Shown in pieces: positions 26,458 to 35,345 of a DNA stretch of 64,000 nt (positions are counted from its first letter, which is position 1; every line of letters begins with the position of its first letter). Position numbers and translations under genes: made by a program. The DNA lies in NCBI RefSeq assembly GCF_004331345.1, contig NZ_SJJZ01000003.1:1488001-1552000 (forward strand). The letters are read 5' to 3'. The notes beneath the pieces were generated by a model. The model saw only the letters and a program-made list of their open reading frames with translations, searched no databases and was not told the origin of the DNA. Origin of the DNA: Kribbella soli (GTDB lineage: Bacteria > Actinomycetota > Actinomycetes > Propionibacteriales > Kribbellaceae).

Positions 26458-28137
26458 CTACTGGCGGGCAGTGGCGACGCTGTCGCGGCACTTGGTGTAG
26501 GCCGCAAGCTCCTCGCGGGCCGGCGCAACCACGTGGCTGTCGGCAACGTTCACCAGTTCGGCCCGCAGCGCCGTCGCCACCTGCCGGGACCGCCGCAGCG
26601 CCCCGTTCGTGGCAGCCAGCCGGCAGACGAAAGAGAGCGCCAGCCCCAGGACGCCACCACCGACCAGCATGATCCACGCGTAGGGAATGCCGTTCCATTC
26701 CGGCAGCGGCGGATCGTTCATGTCAGCGATCCGCGCCACCAGCAAGGCGACCAGCCAAGCGGCGCCGCCGAGCGTCACGAGGAACAGCAACCACTGCACC
26801 ACCCGGGCGAAGCCCCACCACCCTGGATTGCTGGACACACCGAGGTCGGTCCGCGCGACGGCCTGGTCGAGCTCGTCACCGAGCGACTCCTCGCGCCGCC
26901 GGATCGCCGAACGCACCGAGTCCGCCCACGGACGCGACAGCCCTTCGGCGGCCTTGTTCGTGATCGTGCGGACCGCGGCGTCCATCCGTGCCCGCTGCAC
27001 CGGAGTTGCCGCAGGCAACGAAGAGCGGGCGATCGCGACCTCGCTCGCTGCGGACTTGCGCAACGCCTTGCCCTGCTCGCGCGAGACCTGGTCACCATGC
27101 AGCCGCCGCAACGGATCCGGACGGAACCGTCCGAGCCACTTGGTCAGCGGCCATCCGGTCGCAGCCCGGGCACGCTGCAGGTACGAGCGCCGTACGGCGT
27201 CCGACACCACAGTCAACCCACTCGCGTCCGCGAGCGAGTCGACGAGTTCGGTGACATCGGCCTCGGCGATCTCCGGCGTCTTGGCGTTGCCGCATTGGCT
27301 CGCCATCCGGTCCGCAACCCGATCGACATCGGCCGCGAGCCGCACACGCGCGGAGCGCTTGTTGCTGACCCGCTTGACCAGCAGTGAGCGAACCTCTTCC
27401 AGGCCGTCACCGCTGACCGCCGACGTGGCAACAACCGTCGGCGACTTGAGACCGTCCGACTTGAGCAGCTTGTCCAGGTCGTCGAGGCAGCTCTTCCGCT
27501 GCTCCGGCGTCAGCTTGTCCATGTGGTTCAGCGCGAACACCATCACCCCGGAATGCGAGGCGAACGGCTTGATGTACCGGTTGTGCAGTGCCGCATCGGC
27601 GTACTTCTGCGGATCCACCACCCACACCAGCATGTCGACCAGCTCCACCAGCCGGTCGACGATCAAGCGGTGCTCCACCTCGGTCGAGTCGTGGTCGGGA
27701 AGGTCCAGCAGGACCAGCCCGTCCAGGTCCTCGGACCGTGCGTCCTCGAGCGAGCTGCGGTGCTGCACCTGGTGCCGGCGCGGGATGCCCAGCCAGGTCA
27801 GCACCTCACCGGCCGGTTCGTCACCCCAGACACAGGCGAGCGGCATCGAGCTGGTCGGCCGGCGCGTTCCGATCGCGGCCAGGTCGAGCCCGGTCAGCGC
27901 GTTGAACAGCGACGACTTCCCCGAGCCCGTCGCGCCCGCGAGCGCGACCACGGTCAGGTCGCCCGACATCCGCAGGCGCTGCCCGGCGCGGTCGACGATC
28001 TGCGTGGCCTCGGTGAGCACCACCGGATCCAGCCGGCCGTCACCGGCCTCCGCGGCGGCCTTGAGCGCGTCGATCTTCTTCAGGACATCGGTCTCGGCCC
28101 GGGTCGGGGTCTCGACCGTATCCACTGTTTCCGTCAC
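26458..28137 (-). CDS. Dynamin-like membrane GTPase (second of pair)
   Basis: A 559-residue large GTPase: P-loop GATGSGKSS (68-76), G3 LLDLPDHDST (144-152) and G4 NHMD (204-207). The middle is helical, and two membrane helices lie near 430-455 and 470-490 (VVQWLLFLVTLGGAAWLVALL; a second starting IMLVGGGVLGLAL). It resembles YfjP/HSR1-type and bacterial dynamin-related proteins that bind or remodel membrane. It overlaps the preceding GTPase gene by 4 bp, so the two are translationally coupled and probably act as a pair, as Streptomyces DynA/DynB do (analogy only). Confidence 0.85.
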   Translation of the reverse strand: MTETVDTVETPTRAETDVLKKIDALKAAAEAGDGRLDPVVLTEATQIVDRAGQRLRMSGDLTVVALAGATGSGKSSLFNALTGLDLAAIGTRRPTSSMPLACVWGDEPAGEVLTWLGIPRRHQVQHRSSLEDARSEDLDGLVLLDLPDHDSTEVEHRLIVDRLVELVDMLVWVVDPQKYADAALHNRYIKPFASHSGVMVFALNHMDKLTPEQRKSCLDDLDKLLKSDGLKSPTVVATSAVSGDGLEEVRSLLVKRVSNKRSARVRLAADVDRVADRMASQCGNAKTPEIAEADVTELVDSLADASGLTVVSDAVRRSYLQRARAATGWPLTKWLGRFRPDPLRRLHGDQVSREQGKALRKSAASEVAIARSSLPAATPVQRARMDAAVRTITNKAAEGLSRPWADSVRSAIRRREESLGDELDQAVARTDLGVSSNPGWWGFARVVQWLLFLVTLGGAAWLVALLVARIADMNDPPLPEWNGIPYAWIMLVGGGVLGLALSFVCRLAATNGALRRSRQVATALRAELVNVADSHVVAPAREELAAYTKCRDSVATARQ

Positions 28138-31100
28138 GTGCAGTCCTCCACCGCGCGCGCGGCCTCCGTCAGTTGCCTGGCCGTCTCGGCGTCGACCGGA
28201 TGCTGGTCAAGGACAGCCAGATAGCGGGCGAATTCGGCATCCATCAGGGCATGAACCTTACCGTCAAGATCCTCGCGCGCCCTATCGACCATGCCCTGAA
28301 CTGCCTTGTCGCCGAAAACTGCCTCCAGCAGCCGCTTCCCGACGACCGCACTGCCCGCTCCGGCACTGGCCTGAGCACCCTTCGGGATGCCGGTCCCGCT
28401 GGCGAACACCACCACCATGAGCGAAAGGCCGAGCCCGTTGACGCCGTACTCCAGAATGCGTGCCGTCGACTTCTTGTCCGCGCCCTCACTGCGGACCAGA
28501 TCGAGGACGAACGTCTGCCATTCCCGCACCGTGCGGCTCGCCGCCGCCGGGAACTCCTCCGACATTGCACCGAGCGACCGCCCACCGTTGCCCTCGGCAC
28601 CGTTAGCGGCTCGGTCGGCCTCGGCGGCGGCCAGGAGCTGGCGACCGGGAGCGGTTGCCTCCCACACCTTCTCGGCGCGCTCCGCGGCAGCAGCCCCGTG
28701 CTCACGCAGCAGCGATTCCAAGCCGGACTGGATCGCGTCGCTGACGTCGCGGGTCTCCGCCGGCTTGTTGCCGAGCGAGCTCTTCAACCGGTCCCGCAAC
28801 CGGCCCGCGTTGGACTGCAGCCCCTTCAGCAGCTCGCCGGTCCCGACGAACTCCTGCCACCGCGCCAGCACCTCGCCGCGCAACAGCGTCCCGTCCTGGC
28901 ACGCCTTCGCGATGTCCTTGACGCCCTGGTCGTACGCCGACTCCACCGAGGTCCGGAGCTCGACAGCGGTCTCGGCCTGTGCCCTGACTGCGGCCGCGAA
29001 CGGCGGGGTCTTCTTCACCATCGCACTGACCGCGCCCTGCAGGGTGCGCCGGACGACGGACGCCCGCGCCTCCGCGTCAGCCGCCAGGTCGACCAGCCAG
29101 TCCTTGATCGAGGCAACGGACTGCTGCGGCAACATTCCATTGCCATCGACAACCGTCTCCTGGATCGAGAACAGCGGCGATTCACCGAGCCCGCGCTCGA
29201 GCAGCATCTGCGCGAGGTGCCCGGTGATGTCGTCGATCGTCTCGCTCGGCGCCCGGTCGAGCACCACCGCGACCGCCGTACTGCGATCCGAGGCGCTCTG
29301 CAGGAACTCCCACGGCACCGCGTCCGAGTACCTGGCCGCGGTCGTCACGAACAGCCAGAGATCGGCCGCCGCGAGCAGCTGGGTCGCAAGATCACGGTTC
29401 GCCTCGACGACGGAGTCGATGTCCGGCGCGTCCAGAATCGCCAGCCCGCGCGGAACGCTGTCGGCCGCAACCAGCCGCAACTGTCCCGCGTCCTCCATCC
29501 CACCAGGCTCGTCCGAACTCGTCCGCGCCATCCCCGGCAGCACCCGGTCCCCGACGAACCAGTCGGCATCCGCCGGATGATGGATCAACACCGGGGACCG
29601 CGTTGTCGGCCGAAGTACACCCGGCTCGCTCACGACCTTGCCGATCACCGTGTTGACCAGCGTCGACTTCCCGGCTCCGGTGGACCCACCGACCACGGCC
29701 AGAATCGGCGCTTCGAGCTGCACCAGCCGAGGCAACAAGTAGTCGTCCAGCTGATCCAGCATCGCCTTCTGCTGCTGCCGAGCCTCGTCAGCTCCCACAA
29801 CCTCCAGCGACAACTGGCTCCCCGCCAGCACACCCCGCAACTTCATCAGCGCGGTAATCAAAGCCATAGCAGCCTGCTCAGCCGCCAACCGCTCCGCCAA
29901 CTGCTCCGCAGTCAGCTCCTCCTCAGCCTCATCATCCGCAGCAGCGGCGCCCGGGTTATCGCCACCAGCGTCCGCCCGTGCGTCACCCACTGAAGCGTCT
30001 GCAGTCTCCTCAGCAGCCGACTCCCCAGCAGCCTCAGCCCCAGTACCGTCAGCCGCCTCATCCGCTCCGGCAGCGTCACCCTCGTCCCCACCGCCCGAGT
30101 CGTTGCCCGCAGCACCAGCCGCAGCCACCTCCTCGCCAGCAGCACCCGCCTCAGCCGCGCCCGGGTTCTCGCCACCAGCGGCCGCACCCGCGCCAGCGGG
30201 TTCATCCGCTCCGGCACCGGCAGCGTCGCCCTCATCCCCACCGCTCGAGTCGTTGCCCACAGCACCAGCCGCATCGGCCTCAGCCGCACCCGCGTCATCG
30301 CCGCCAGCAGGCGCACCCGTGTCATCGCCCGAAGCGTCCGCAGTCACCTCAGCAGCCGACTCCCCAGCAGCCTCAGCCCCAGCATCGTCAGCCGCGTCCG
30401 CGGCAGCAGCACCCGCCGCCGCGGCCGGGTTCTCGTCTGCGGCGTCCGTCCCGGCAGCTTCATCCGCCGGTGCGTCTTCAGCCGCGCTGCCTACAACATC
30501 GGCTTCGTCGGCCGCGTTGGAGGTGCCATCGTTCGCCGAATCAGTTGCCGACTCGCCGGACGTGTCATCCGCGGCGGCGGGATCCGTGTCTGCGGCGTCG
30601 TCCTGAGGTTGGTCGACCGTCCCAGCAGCAGACTCGTCGGCAGCGTCATCAGCGGAGTCAGCCGCCACATCATCTTCAGTGTTAGCTGCAACGTCATCTG
30701 CGGGCTCATCCGCGGCAACGGGTGCGGCGTCGTGCACGGACTCGGCGTCGCCGGCAACTGTTGCGTCGCCAGCAGCTGTCGCGTCGGCGCCTGCTGGTTC
30801 GTCAGCCTGCACCGTGACCTGCGCGTCCCCGGTCTGCCCGTCGCCCGTGTCGTCCGCGTCGGCCGAGGCTCCGGACGTTTCCGGCTGCTTGGGGAGACCG
30901 ACGATGATGTTGCCGAATTCCAGAGGGAAGCCGTCAGGAGACTCGTCAGGTTCGTACACGACACCGACAGCGGACCGCGGCCGGTTGCCCGGGGTCTTCG
31001 AAGGTACGCCGCCGCGCTCGGCCGCCGACGTACCAGTCGAGCCGCCACCCTCTCCATCAGATGAAGAAACGACGTCCGCACCCGCCGACCCACCCGAAGC

Positions 31101-31730
31101 CTCGCCGTGCGCGCCGGAGCCATCCTCAGCTGAGCTACCCGAGCCGTCCTCGGCCGACTCTACGGTCGCGCTGTCGTCCGTGAATGTGCCCACGGCACTG
31201 TCCCCAGCCGGAGCATCTCCCGCGCCGTCGCCCGCCCGGGCCGCTGAGCCGGCCTCGCTCGCCTGCGTATCCGAGCCGTCCTCACCCGCCTGAGCTGCCG
31301 AGCCGGCCTCGCCTGCGGAGCCGGTCTCACCCGTCGCGGTTGCTGAGGTCGAGTCGTCGGCGGGGCTGTTGGTCGTGTCGGCGGCTGTGTTCTCCGTTGA
31401 CTCGGTGGACGCCTGCTTAGCCGAGGTGTTCGAGGCGGCTGGCTTGGCGGCTTCGGTGGACGTGTCGCTGGCACCAGATCGCGCGCCTACGACAGCCGTG
31501 TCACCTGACGCCGAGTCTGAGCCCGTGGGTGTCGTGTCGGCGGGAGGAGTTGTGGGCTGGTTGGGCCGGACAGCTTCTTCGGGGGCTGACTTGCGGCGTC
31601 GGCGGCGCCAGAAGCCTCGGGGCTTCGGGGTTGACTGGGCGATGAGGTTGGCCAGCTCCTGGGCAGGCTGATCCTGGTTCGGAACCCGCGGTTCCGAACC
31701 TTCACCTGCTGCTGACCTGATGTCAGCCAC
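28134..31730 (-). CDS. Dynamin-like GTPase with long disordered acidic N-terminus (first of pair)
   Basis: 1198 residues in two very different halves. Residues 1-47 contain a short helix (QELANLIAQS) and a basic patch (FWRRRRRK), a plausible membrane contact. About 50-255 and 285-605 are low-complexity Ala/Asp/Glu/Gly/Ser. They include a duplicated unit: GNDSSGGDEGDAAGA at 492-506 and GNDSGGGDEGDAAGA at 542-556, and GAEAAGESAAE twice. A short ordered-looking island (VVYEPDESPDGFPLEFGNII, about 257-276) interrupts it. The GTPase domain follows: P-loop GGSTGAGKST (681-690) and G3 LDAPDIDS (766-773), then helices and one hydrophobic segment (GLGLSLMVVVFASG). It is the first gene of the GTPase operon, overlapping the second by 4 bp. 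Confidence 0.85.
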   Translation of the reverse strand: MADIRSAAGEGSEPRVPNQDQPAQELANLIAQSTPKPRGFWRRRRRKSAPEEAVRPNQPTTPPADTTPTGSDSASGDTAVVGARSGASDTSTEAAKPAASNTSAKQASTESTENTAADTTNSPADDSTSATATGETGSAGEAGSAAQAGEDGSDTQASEAGSAARAGDGAGDAPAGDSAVGTFTDDSATVESAEDGSGSSAEDGSGAHGEASGGSAGADVVSSSDGEGGGSTGTSAAERGGVPSKTPGNRPRSAVGVVYEPDESPDGFPLEFGNIIVGLPKQPETSGASADADDTGDGQTGDAQVTVQADEPAGADATAAGDATVAGDAESVHDAAPVAADEPADDVAANTEDDVAADSADDAADESAAGTVDQPQDDAADTDPAAADDTSGESATDSANDGTSNAADEADVVGSAAEDAPADEAAGTDAADENPAAAAGAAAADAADDAGAEAAGESAAEVTADASGDDTGAPAGGDDAGAAEADAAGAVGNDSSGGDEGDAAGAGADEPAGAGAAAGGENPGAAEAGAAGEEVAAAGAAGNDSGGGDEGDAAGADEAADGTGAEAAGESAAEETADASVGDARADAGGDNPGAAAADDEAEEELTAEQLAERLAAEQAAMALITALMKLRGVLAGSQLSLEVVGADEARQQQKAMLDQLDDYLLPRLVQLEAPILAVVGGSTGAGKSTLVNTVIGKVVSEPGVLRPTTRSPVLIHHPADADWFVGDRVLPGMARTSSDEPGGMEDAGQLRLVAADSVPRGLAILDAPDIDSVVEANRDLATQLLAAADLWLFVTTAARYSDAVPWEFLQSASDRSTAVAVVLDRAPSETIDDITGHLAQMLLERGLGESPLFSIQETVVDGNGMLPQQSVASIKDWLVDLAADAEARASVVRRTLQGAVSAMVKKTPPFAAAVRAQAETAVELRTSVESAYDQGVKDIAKACQDGTLLRGEVLARWQEFVGTGELLKGLQSNAGRLRDRLKSSLGNKPAETRDVSDAIQSGLESLLREHGAAAAERAEKVWEATAPGRQLLAAAEADRAANGAEGNGGRSLGAMSEEFPAAASRTVREWQTFVLDLVRSEGADKKSTARILEYGVNGLGLSLMVVVFASGTGIPKGAQASAGAGSAVVGKRLLEAVFGDKAVQGMVDRAREDLDGKVHALMDAEFARYLAVLDQHPVDAETARQLTEAARAVEDCT

Positions 31731-31820
31731 GGTGTCCGCCCACGAGCACAGAGTGCCCGGTCGGACAGCGCAGAAGCAAAGTCATCGTCATCCCCGTTTG
31801 GCGGCGTGGACGGGTGGCAG

Positions 31821-33308
31821 TCACTGCGGTGGTGGATACGGACCGTATCCTCCCGGCGGTCCTTGTTGACCAGGGGGTCCCGGTGGGTAACTGGGCGGAC
31901 CGGCTGCGTGACCGGGTTGCCCAGAGGGATACCCGGACTGAGCAGGCGGATAACCATCCTGTGGGCGCGGGTACGCGCCCTGGCCACCCGGTCCGGGCAG
32001 TGCCCCGCCGGGTCCCATCGGAGCGCCGGGCGGCACCGGTGCACCGGCGTACTGCGGGGCGGCCTGGGCGAACGCCGGCATCGGGGGGAACGGGACGCTC
32101 GGGCGCCGTTGCCGGAGCTCGTCGAGGAGCCCCTTCTCGGTCTCCAGCGCCTCGGGCCCGATCACCTGGCGGACGATCTTGTCTCGCAGGTACGCCAGCT
32201 CGGTGGCGTTGTGCTGGAACGCCTTGGCGGCCACCTCCGCCTGGGAGCCGTACCGCCGCGCGTTCTGCCGCAGCGCCTTGCGCCCGCGCAGCGTCGCTAT
32301 CAGTGGTACGTCCTGCGGCACCAGCCATCCGAACCGCACATAGTCATACAGCCTCGACGCGATCATCTGCCCCTCCCGGGACCGCATCACCAGCGCGAAG
32401 ACCACGAGGCAGATGAAGAGCGGAACCATCAGGCACAGGTACGCGAGGATGAAGCCACCGCCGCCGGCCCAGCTCGCGGACGCGTTCCACGCCGCATGCG
32501 CCAGGACCGCGGCCAGATACCCGACCACCGGGGCCAGATACCGCACGACGGTACTTCGGTGCCGGATCGCGACGCCGATGCCGATCGCGGTGAACGATGT
32601 GAAGAGTGGATGCGCGAACGGCGAGATCACGCCGCGGATGATGAACAGCGCGAACGCACCGCGCAGACCGGCGTCGCTGCCGGCCTCCTCGGAGAGCGTG
32701 TTGAAGACGCGGCCGTAGTACAGGATGTTCTCGGTGAAGGCGAAGCCGACGCCGACCATCCCGGCGTACACCAGGCCGTCGATGATGCCGTCGAACTCCT
32801 TGCGCCGGACCAGCGCCAGCAGCAGGATCACGGAGCCCTTGGCGAACTCCTCCACCGGCGGCGCGACGAAGACCGCGGACCGGTCGCCGCCGACGCCGGT
32901 CTCGGCCAGCCGGTGCGACACCTCGGTGTTGATGAAGATCGCGGCCAGCGTGGCGATGAACGCGCCCCAGCAGAGCGCGAAGACGATGTACTTCGTCGGC
33001 TCGGGCTCGTACCGGTCCAGCCAGAGGTAGAGCGCGATCACCGGGATGACCGGGACGAACGCGAACACCAGGCCCCAGGTGAAGCCGCCGGCGCCGGTCG
33101 ACTTGGCCACGATTCCGAAGATCACCAGACCCGCGATCGCGAAGACCACCGCGATCACGATGCCGATCAGCACGCCGCGGTTCCGCCGCTGCCCGGGCAC
33201 GGGATGTTTCCCGAGCACGTTGGGCTGCGGGTACGGTCCGCCGGGCGAGTACGCCGACCCCGCCGCGGGTTGCGGCGCGCCGGACTGGCCTGGTGAGGGG
33301 TAACTCAT
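31821..33308 (-). CDS. PrsW family intramembrane metalloprotease-like protein
   Basis: A 495-residue polytopic membrane protein. A Pro/Gly/Tyr-rich cytoplasmic N-terminus (1-45) precedes about eight helices. PrsW/CPBP-type motifs are PPVEEFAKG (Glu153-Glu154), FAFTENILYY (Glu193), FAHPLFTSF (His233) and HAAWN. PrsW cleaves anti-sigma factors in Bacillus; actinobacterial homologues mostly have unknown targets. The last 80 residues are again Pro/Gly/Gln/Tyr-rich (PPGPPGQQGPPGGYG). It ends upstream of the GTPase operon with a 90-bp gap and may be co-transcribed with it. Confidence 0.87.
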   Translation of the reverse strand: MSYPSPGQSGAPQPAAGSAYSPGGPYPQPNVLGKHPVPGQRRNRGVLIGIVIAVVFAIAGLVIFGIVAKSTGAGGFTWGLVFAFVPVIPVIALYLWLDRYEPEPTKYIVFALCWGAFIATLAAIFINTEVSHRLAETGVGGDRSAVFVAPPVEEFAKGSVILLLALVRRKEFDGIIDGLVYAGMVGVGFAFTENILYYGRVFNTLSEEAGSDAGLRGAFALFIIRGVISPFAHPLFTSFTAIGIGVAIRHRSTVVRYLAPVVGYLAAVLAHAAWNASASWAGGGGFILAYLCLMVPLFICLVVFALVMRSREGQMIASRLYDYVRFGWLVPQDVPLIATLRGRKALRQNARRYGSQAEVAAKAFQHNATELAYLRDKIVRQVIGPEALETEKGLLDELRQRRPSVPFPPMPAFAQAAPQYAGAPVPPGAPMGPGGALPGPGGQGAYPRPQDGYPPAQSGYPSGQPGHAAGPPSYPPGPPGQQGPPGGYGPYPPPQ

Positions 33309-33470
33309 GCCCCGCAGCCTAGTTGGGGTGCAGATCCAGCGGCAGGACCACCCACTCAGCGTTACCGGGATGGAACGACAGCCCTGTACTTCGCCGCGCC
33401 CGGAACCAGCACGATCGGGAACCCAGAGGCGAGATCACCCGGCGATCTGAGAGACTCTTCCCTGCCGTTC

Positions 33471-33544
33471 GCCCCCGTAGCTCAGCTGGATAGAGCGACA
33501 GACTTCTAATCTGTGGGTCGCAGGTTCGAATCCTGCCGGGGGCG
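33471..33544 (+). tRNA. tRNA-Arg (anticodon TCT)
   Basis: A full cloverleaf: acceptor GCCCCCG pairs with CGGGGGC (537-543) and the discriminator is G33544. The anticodon stem ACAGA/TCTGT closes loop CTTCTAA with anticodon TCT at 33505-33507. The T arm is GCAGG-TTCGAAT-CCTGC. CCA is not encoded. It reads AGA codons, which are rare in this high-GC genome. Confidence 0.97.
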
Positions 33545-33695
33545 CTCCAGGCCTCACATCGCTTGTGATGGCGATCACAGAGTCCGCCCGAGGGGCTGCG
33601 GCTCTCAGGGAGTTCCTAGCGACTTCTCAGTTCGTTCTCGGGGCGATCCGCGCGCGCCGTTCGTCTTACCGGTACGCGTGGGAAGGACGGACCTG

Positions 33696-34319
33696 ATGCA
33701 TGCAGGAGTCATCGAAGGAGTACTACGAGGCCGGGAGCTGCGGTACGCCGTTGACGCTGTCGTGGTGCTGGCCGGCATACCCGGGGCGGGAAAGAGCACG
33801 TTCCTGCGCCGGGTGTTCGCCGACAACAACAAGGCCGGCAACAAGACGGTGCGAGTGCTCGACTCGGCACACATCCGCGACCGCTGGATGCCCGTCCTCG
33901 GAGCACTCCCCTACGCCCTCTGGCGACCACTCGTGCATCTCGTGTACTACGTGACCCTCCTGAGCGCGATACGCCCCGGCGGCGGGCCCCTGGTGATCCA
34001 CGACTGCGCGACCCGCCCCTGGGCGCGGCGCCTGATCGGCCGGCGCGCCCGGCAAGTAGGCCTGCCGCTGCACCTGATCCTCCTCGACGTACCTGGAGAC
34101 GTGGCCCGCTCCGGCCAGTGGGCCCGCGGACGGGTAGTGAGGTCGACGAGCATGGAGACCCATTGCAGGCGGTGGCCGGACGTGGTCGCGATGGCTGCGA
34201 GTGACCCGAGCAGCGTGGTCCCCGGGGCACTGTCGGCGGTCGTCCTGTCACGCCACGAAGCCAATCAGGTGGAGCAGGTCGCGTTCGGTGACCACCACGT
34301 GAGGTCTGGTTGCAGCTGA
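33696..34319 (+). CDS. P-loop nucleoside/nucleotide kinase-like ATPase
   Basis: A 207-residue protein with a Walker A motif GIPGAGKST at 27-35 in the usual beta-strand context (AVVVLAGIPG). A Walker-B-like DSAHIRDR and the later LILLDVP strand followed by Arg-rich helices resemble AAA_33/zeta-toxin-like or gluconate-kinase-like small kinases. The substrate is unknown. ATG 33696 has GGAAGGA about 8 nt upstream. It stands alone, 151 bp downstream of tRNA-Arg. Confidence 0.8.
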   Translation: MHAGVIEGVLRGRELRYAVDAVVVLAGIPGAGKSTFLRRVFADNNKAGNKTVRVLDSAHIRDRWMPVLGALPYALWRPLVHLVYYVTLLSAIRPGGGPLVIHDCATRPWARRLIGRRARQVGLPLHLILLDVPGDVARSGQWARGRVVRSTSMETHCRRWPDVVAMAASDPSSVVPGALSAVVLSRHEANQVEQVAFGDHHVRSGCS

Positions 34320-34391
34320 CGTCGCGCGGGAACATGTGTGGGTGTTGAGGGACCCCGCCCACTCGGTCCCGTGATGCCTCAGGAGGAACCC

Positions 34392-35234
34392 GTGAGGATC
34401 GAACGTACGTCACGCGTGCGCCGCATTGGCCAACTCATTGCCGTCGTCAGTGCGGTCGCAGCATCGCTGTACGCCGTACCGGCGGAGGCTAAGGCTCCGT
34501 CTCCGGCTGCGCAGCTGGCCGCGGCGCAGTCCGCTGTCGAGCAGTCCGCCGTACGAGGGGTCGCCTGGTACACCGACGCGGCCGCGGGCAAGGTTGTCGT
34601 GACAGCCGACAGCACGGTGTCCGCCAAGGACCTTGCCTCGCTGCAGCGCGACGGTGTGCAGGTCAACCGCACGAGCGGTGTCTTCAGACCACTCCTTTCA
34701 GCTGGTGACGCCATCTACGGCGGGCAGTACCGCTGCTCGCTCGGCTTCAACGTGCAGAAGGGCGGCAGCTACTACTTCCTGACTGCCGGCCACTGCGGCA
34801 AGGTCGCCAAGAGCTGGTACACCAACTCCAACCACAGCACGCTGATCGGCCCGACCGCCGGCTACAGCTTCCCTGGCAACGACTACGCGCTGGTGCAGTA
34901 CACGAACACCTCGCTGAGCCACCCGGGCGGTTTCACGGCGGCGAACGCCTTTGTCGGTGAGCGTGTCACCCGCGACGGCTCGACGACCGGCATCCACAGC
35001 GGCACGGTGACAGCCCTCAACGTCACGGTGCGGTACTCCGGCGCGGGCAAGGTCGGCGGCCTGATCCAGACCAACGTGTGCGCCGAGCCGGGCGACTCCG
35101 GCGGCCCGCTGTACGACGGTACGAAGGCGATCGGCATCACTTCTGGCGGCAGCGGCGACTGCAGCAGCGGAGGTACGACGTTCTTCCAGCCCGTCACCGA
35201 AGCCGCGTCGGCGTACGGCGTGACCATCTACTGA
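34392..35234 (+). CDS. Secreted streptogrisin-like serine protease (S1 family)
   Basis: A 280-residue preproprotein. The signal peptide (about 1-33, with the GQLIAVVSAVAASLYAVPAE core) is followed by a propeptide (about 34-103) and an alpha-lytic/streptogrisin-type mature domain starting near GDAIYGGQYRCSLGFN. The triad is His134 (TAGHCG), Asp164 (GNDYALV) and Ser236 (EPGDSGGPL). Cysteines 115/135 and 230/256 fit the two conserved disulfides. GTG 34392 was chosen because a perfect AGGAGG (34381-34386) lies 5 nt upstream; the nearby ATG 34374 would place that site inside the gene. A strong terminator follows. Confidence 0.93.
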   Translation: MRIERTSRVRRIGQLIAVVSAVAASLYAVPAEAKAPSPAAQLAAAQSAVEQSAVRGVAWYTDAAAGKVVVTADSTVSAKDLASLQRDGVQVNRTSGVFRPLLSAGDAIYGGQYRCSLGFNVQKGGSYYFLTAGHCGKVAKSWYTNSNHSTLIGPTAGYSFPGNDYALVQYTNTSLSHPGGFTAANAFVGERVTRDGSTTGIHSGTVTALNVTVRYSGAGKVGGLIQTNVCAEPGDSGGPLYDGTKAIGITSGGSGDCSSGGTTFFQPVTEAASAYGVTIY

Positions 35235-35247
35235 CCTTCGCTCGTTG

Positions 35248-35282
35248 ACGATCCGGCCGCGCCTGGTGTGCGGCCGGATCGT
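35248..35282 (+). terminator. Terminator after the S1 protease gene
   Basis: A 13-bp stem (ACGATCCGGCCGC and its complement) with a 9-nt loop, starting 13 nt after the stop codon. No long T-run. Confidence 0.8.
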
Positions 35283-35345
35283 TCGCGCCCAGGAACTGTC
35301 GGTGGCTGCTGATTGGGTTGGGCTTGTCGATGGGGAGGAGCTGGG

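Noticed and set aside
28173..29993. 606-codon open frame opposite the dynamin-like GTPase
   Set aside because: Shadow frame; the minus strand has the P-loop and coupled start.
30103..30606. Ala/Ser-rich plus-strand frame opposite the disordered arm
   Set aside because: Repeats of the minus-strand low-complexity codons generate an open antisense frame; no ribosome binding site or domain.
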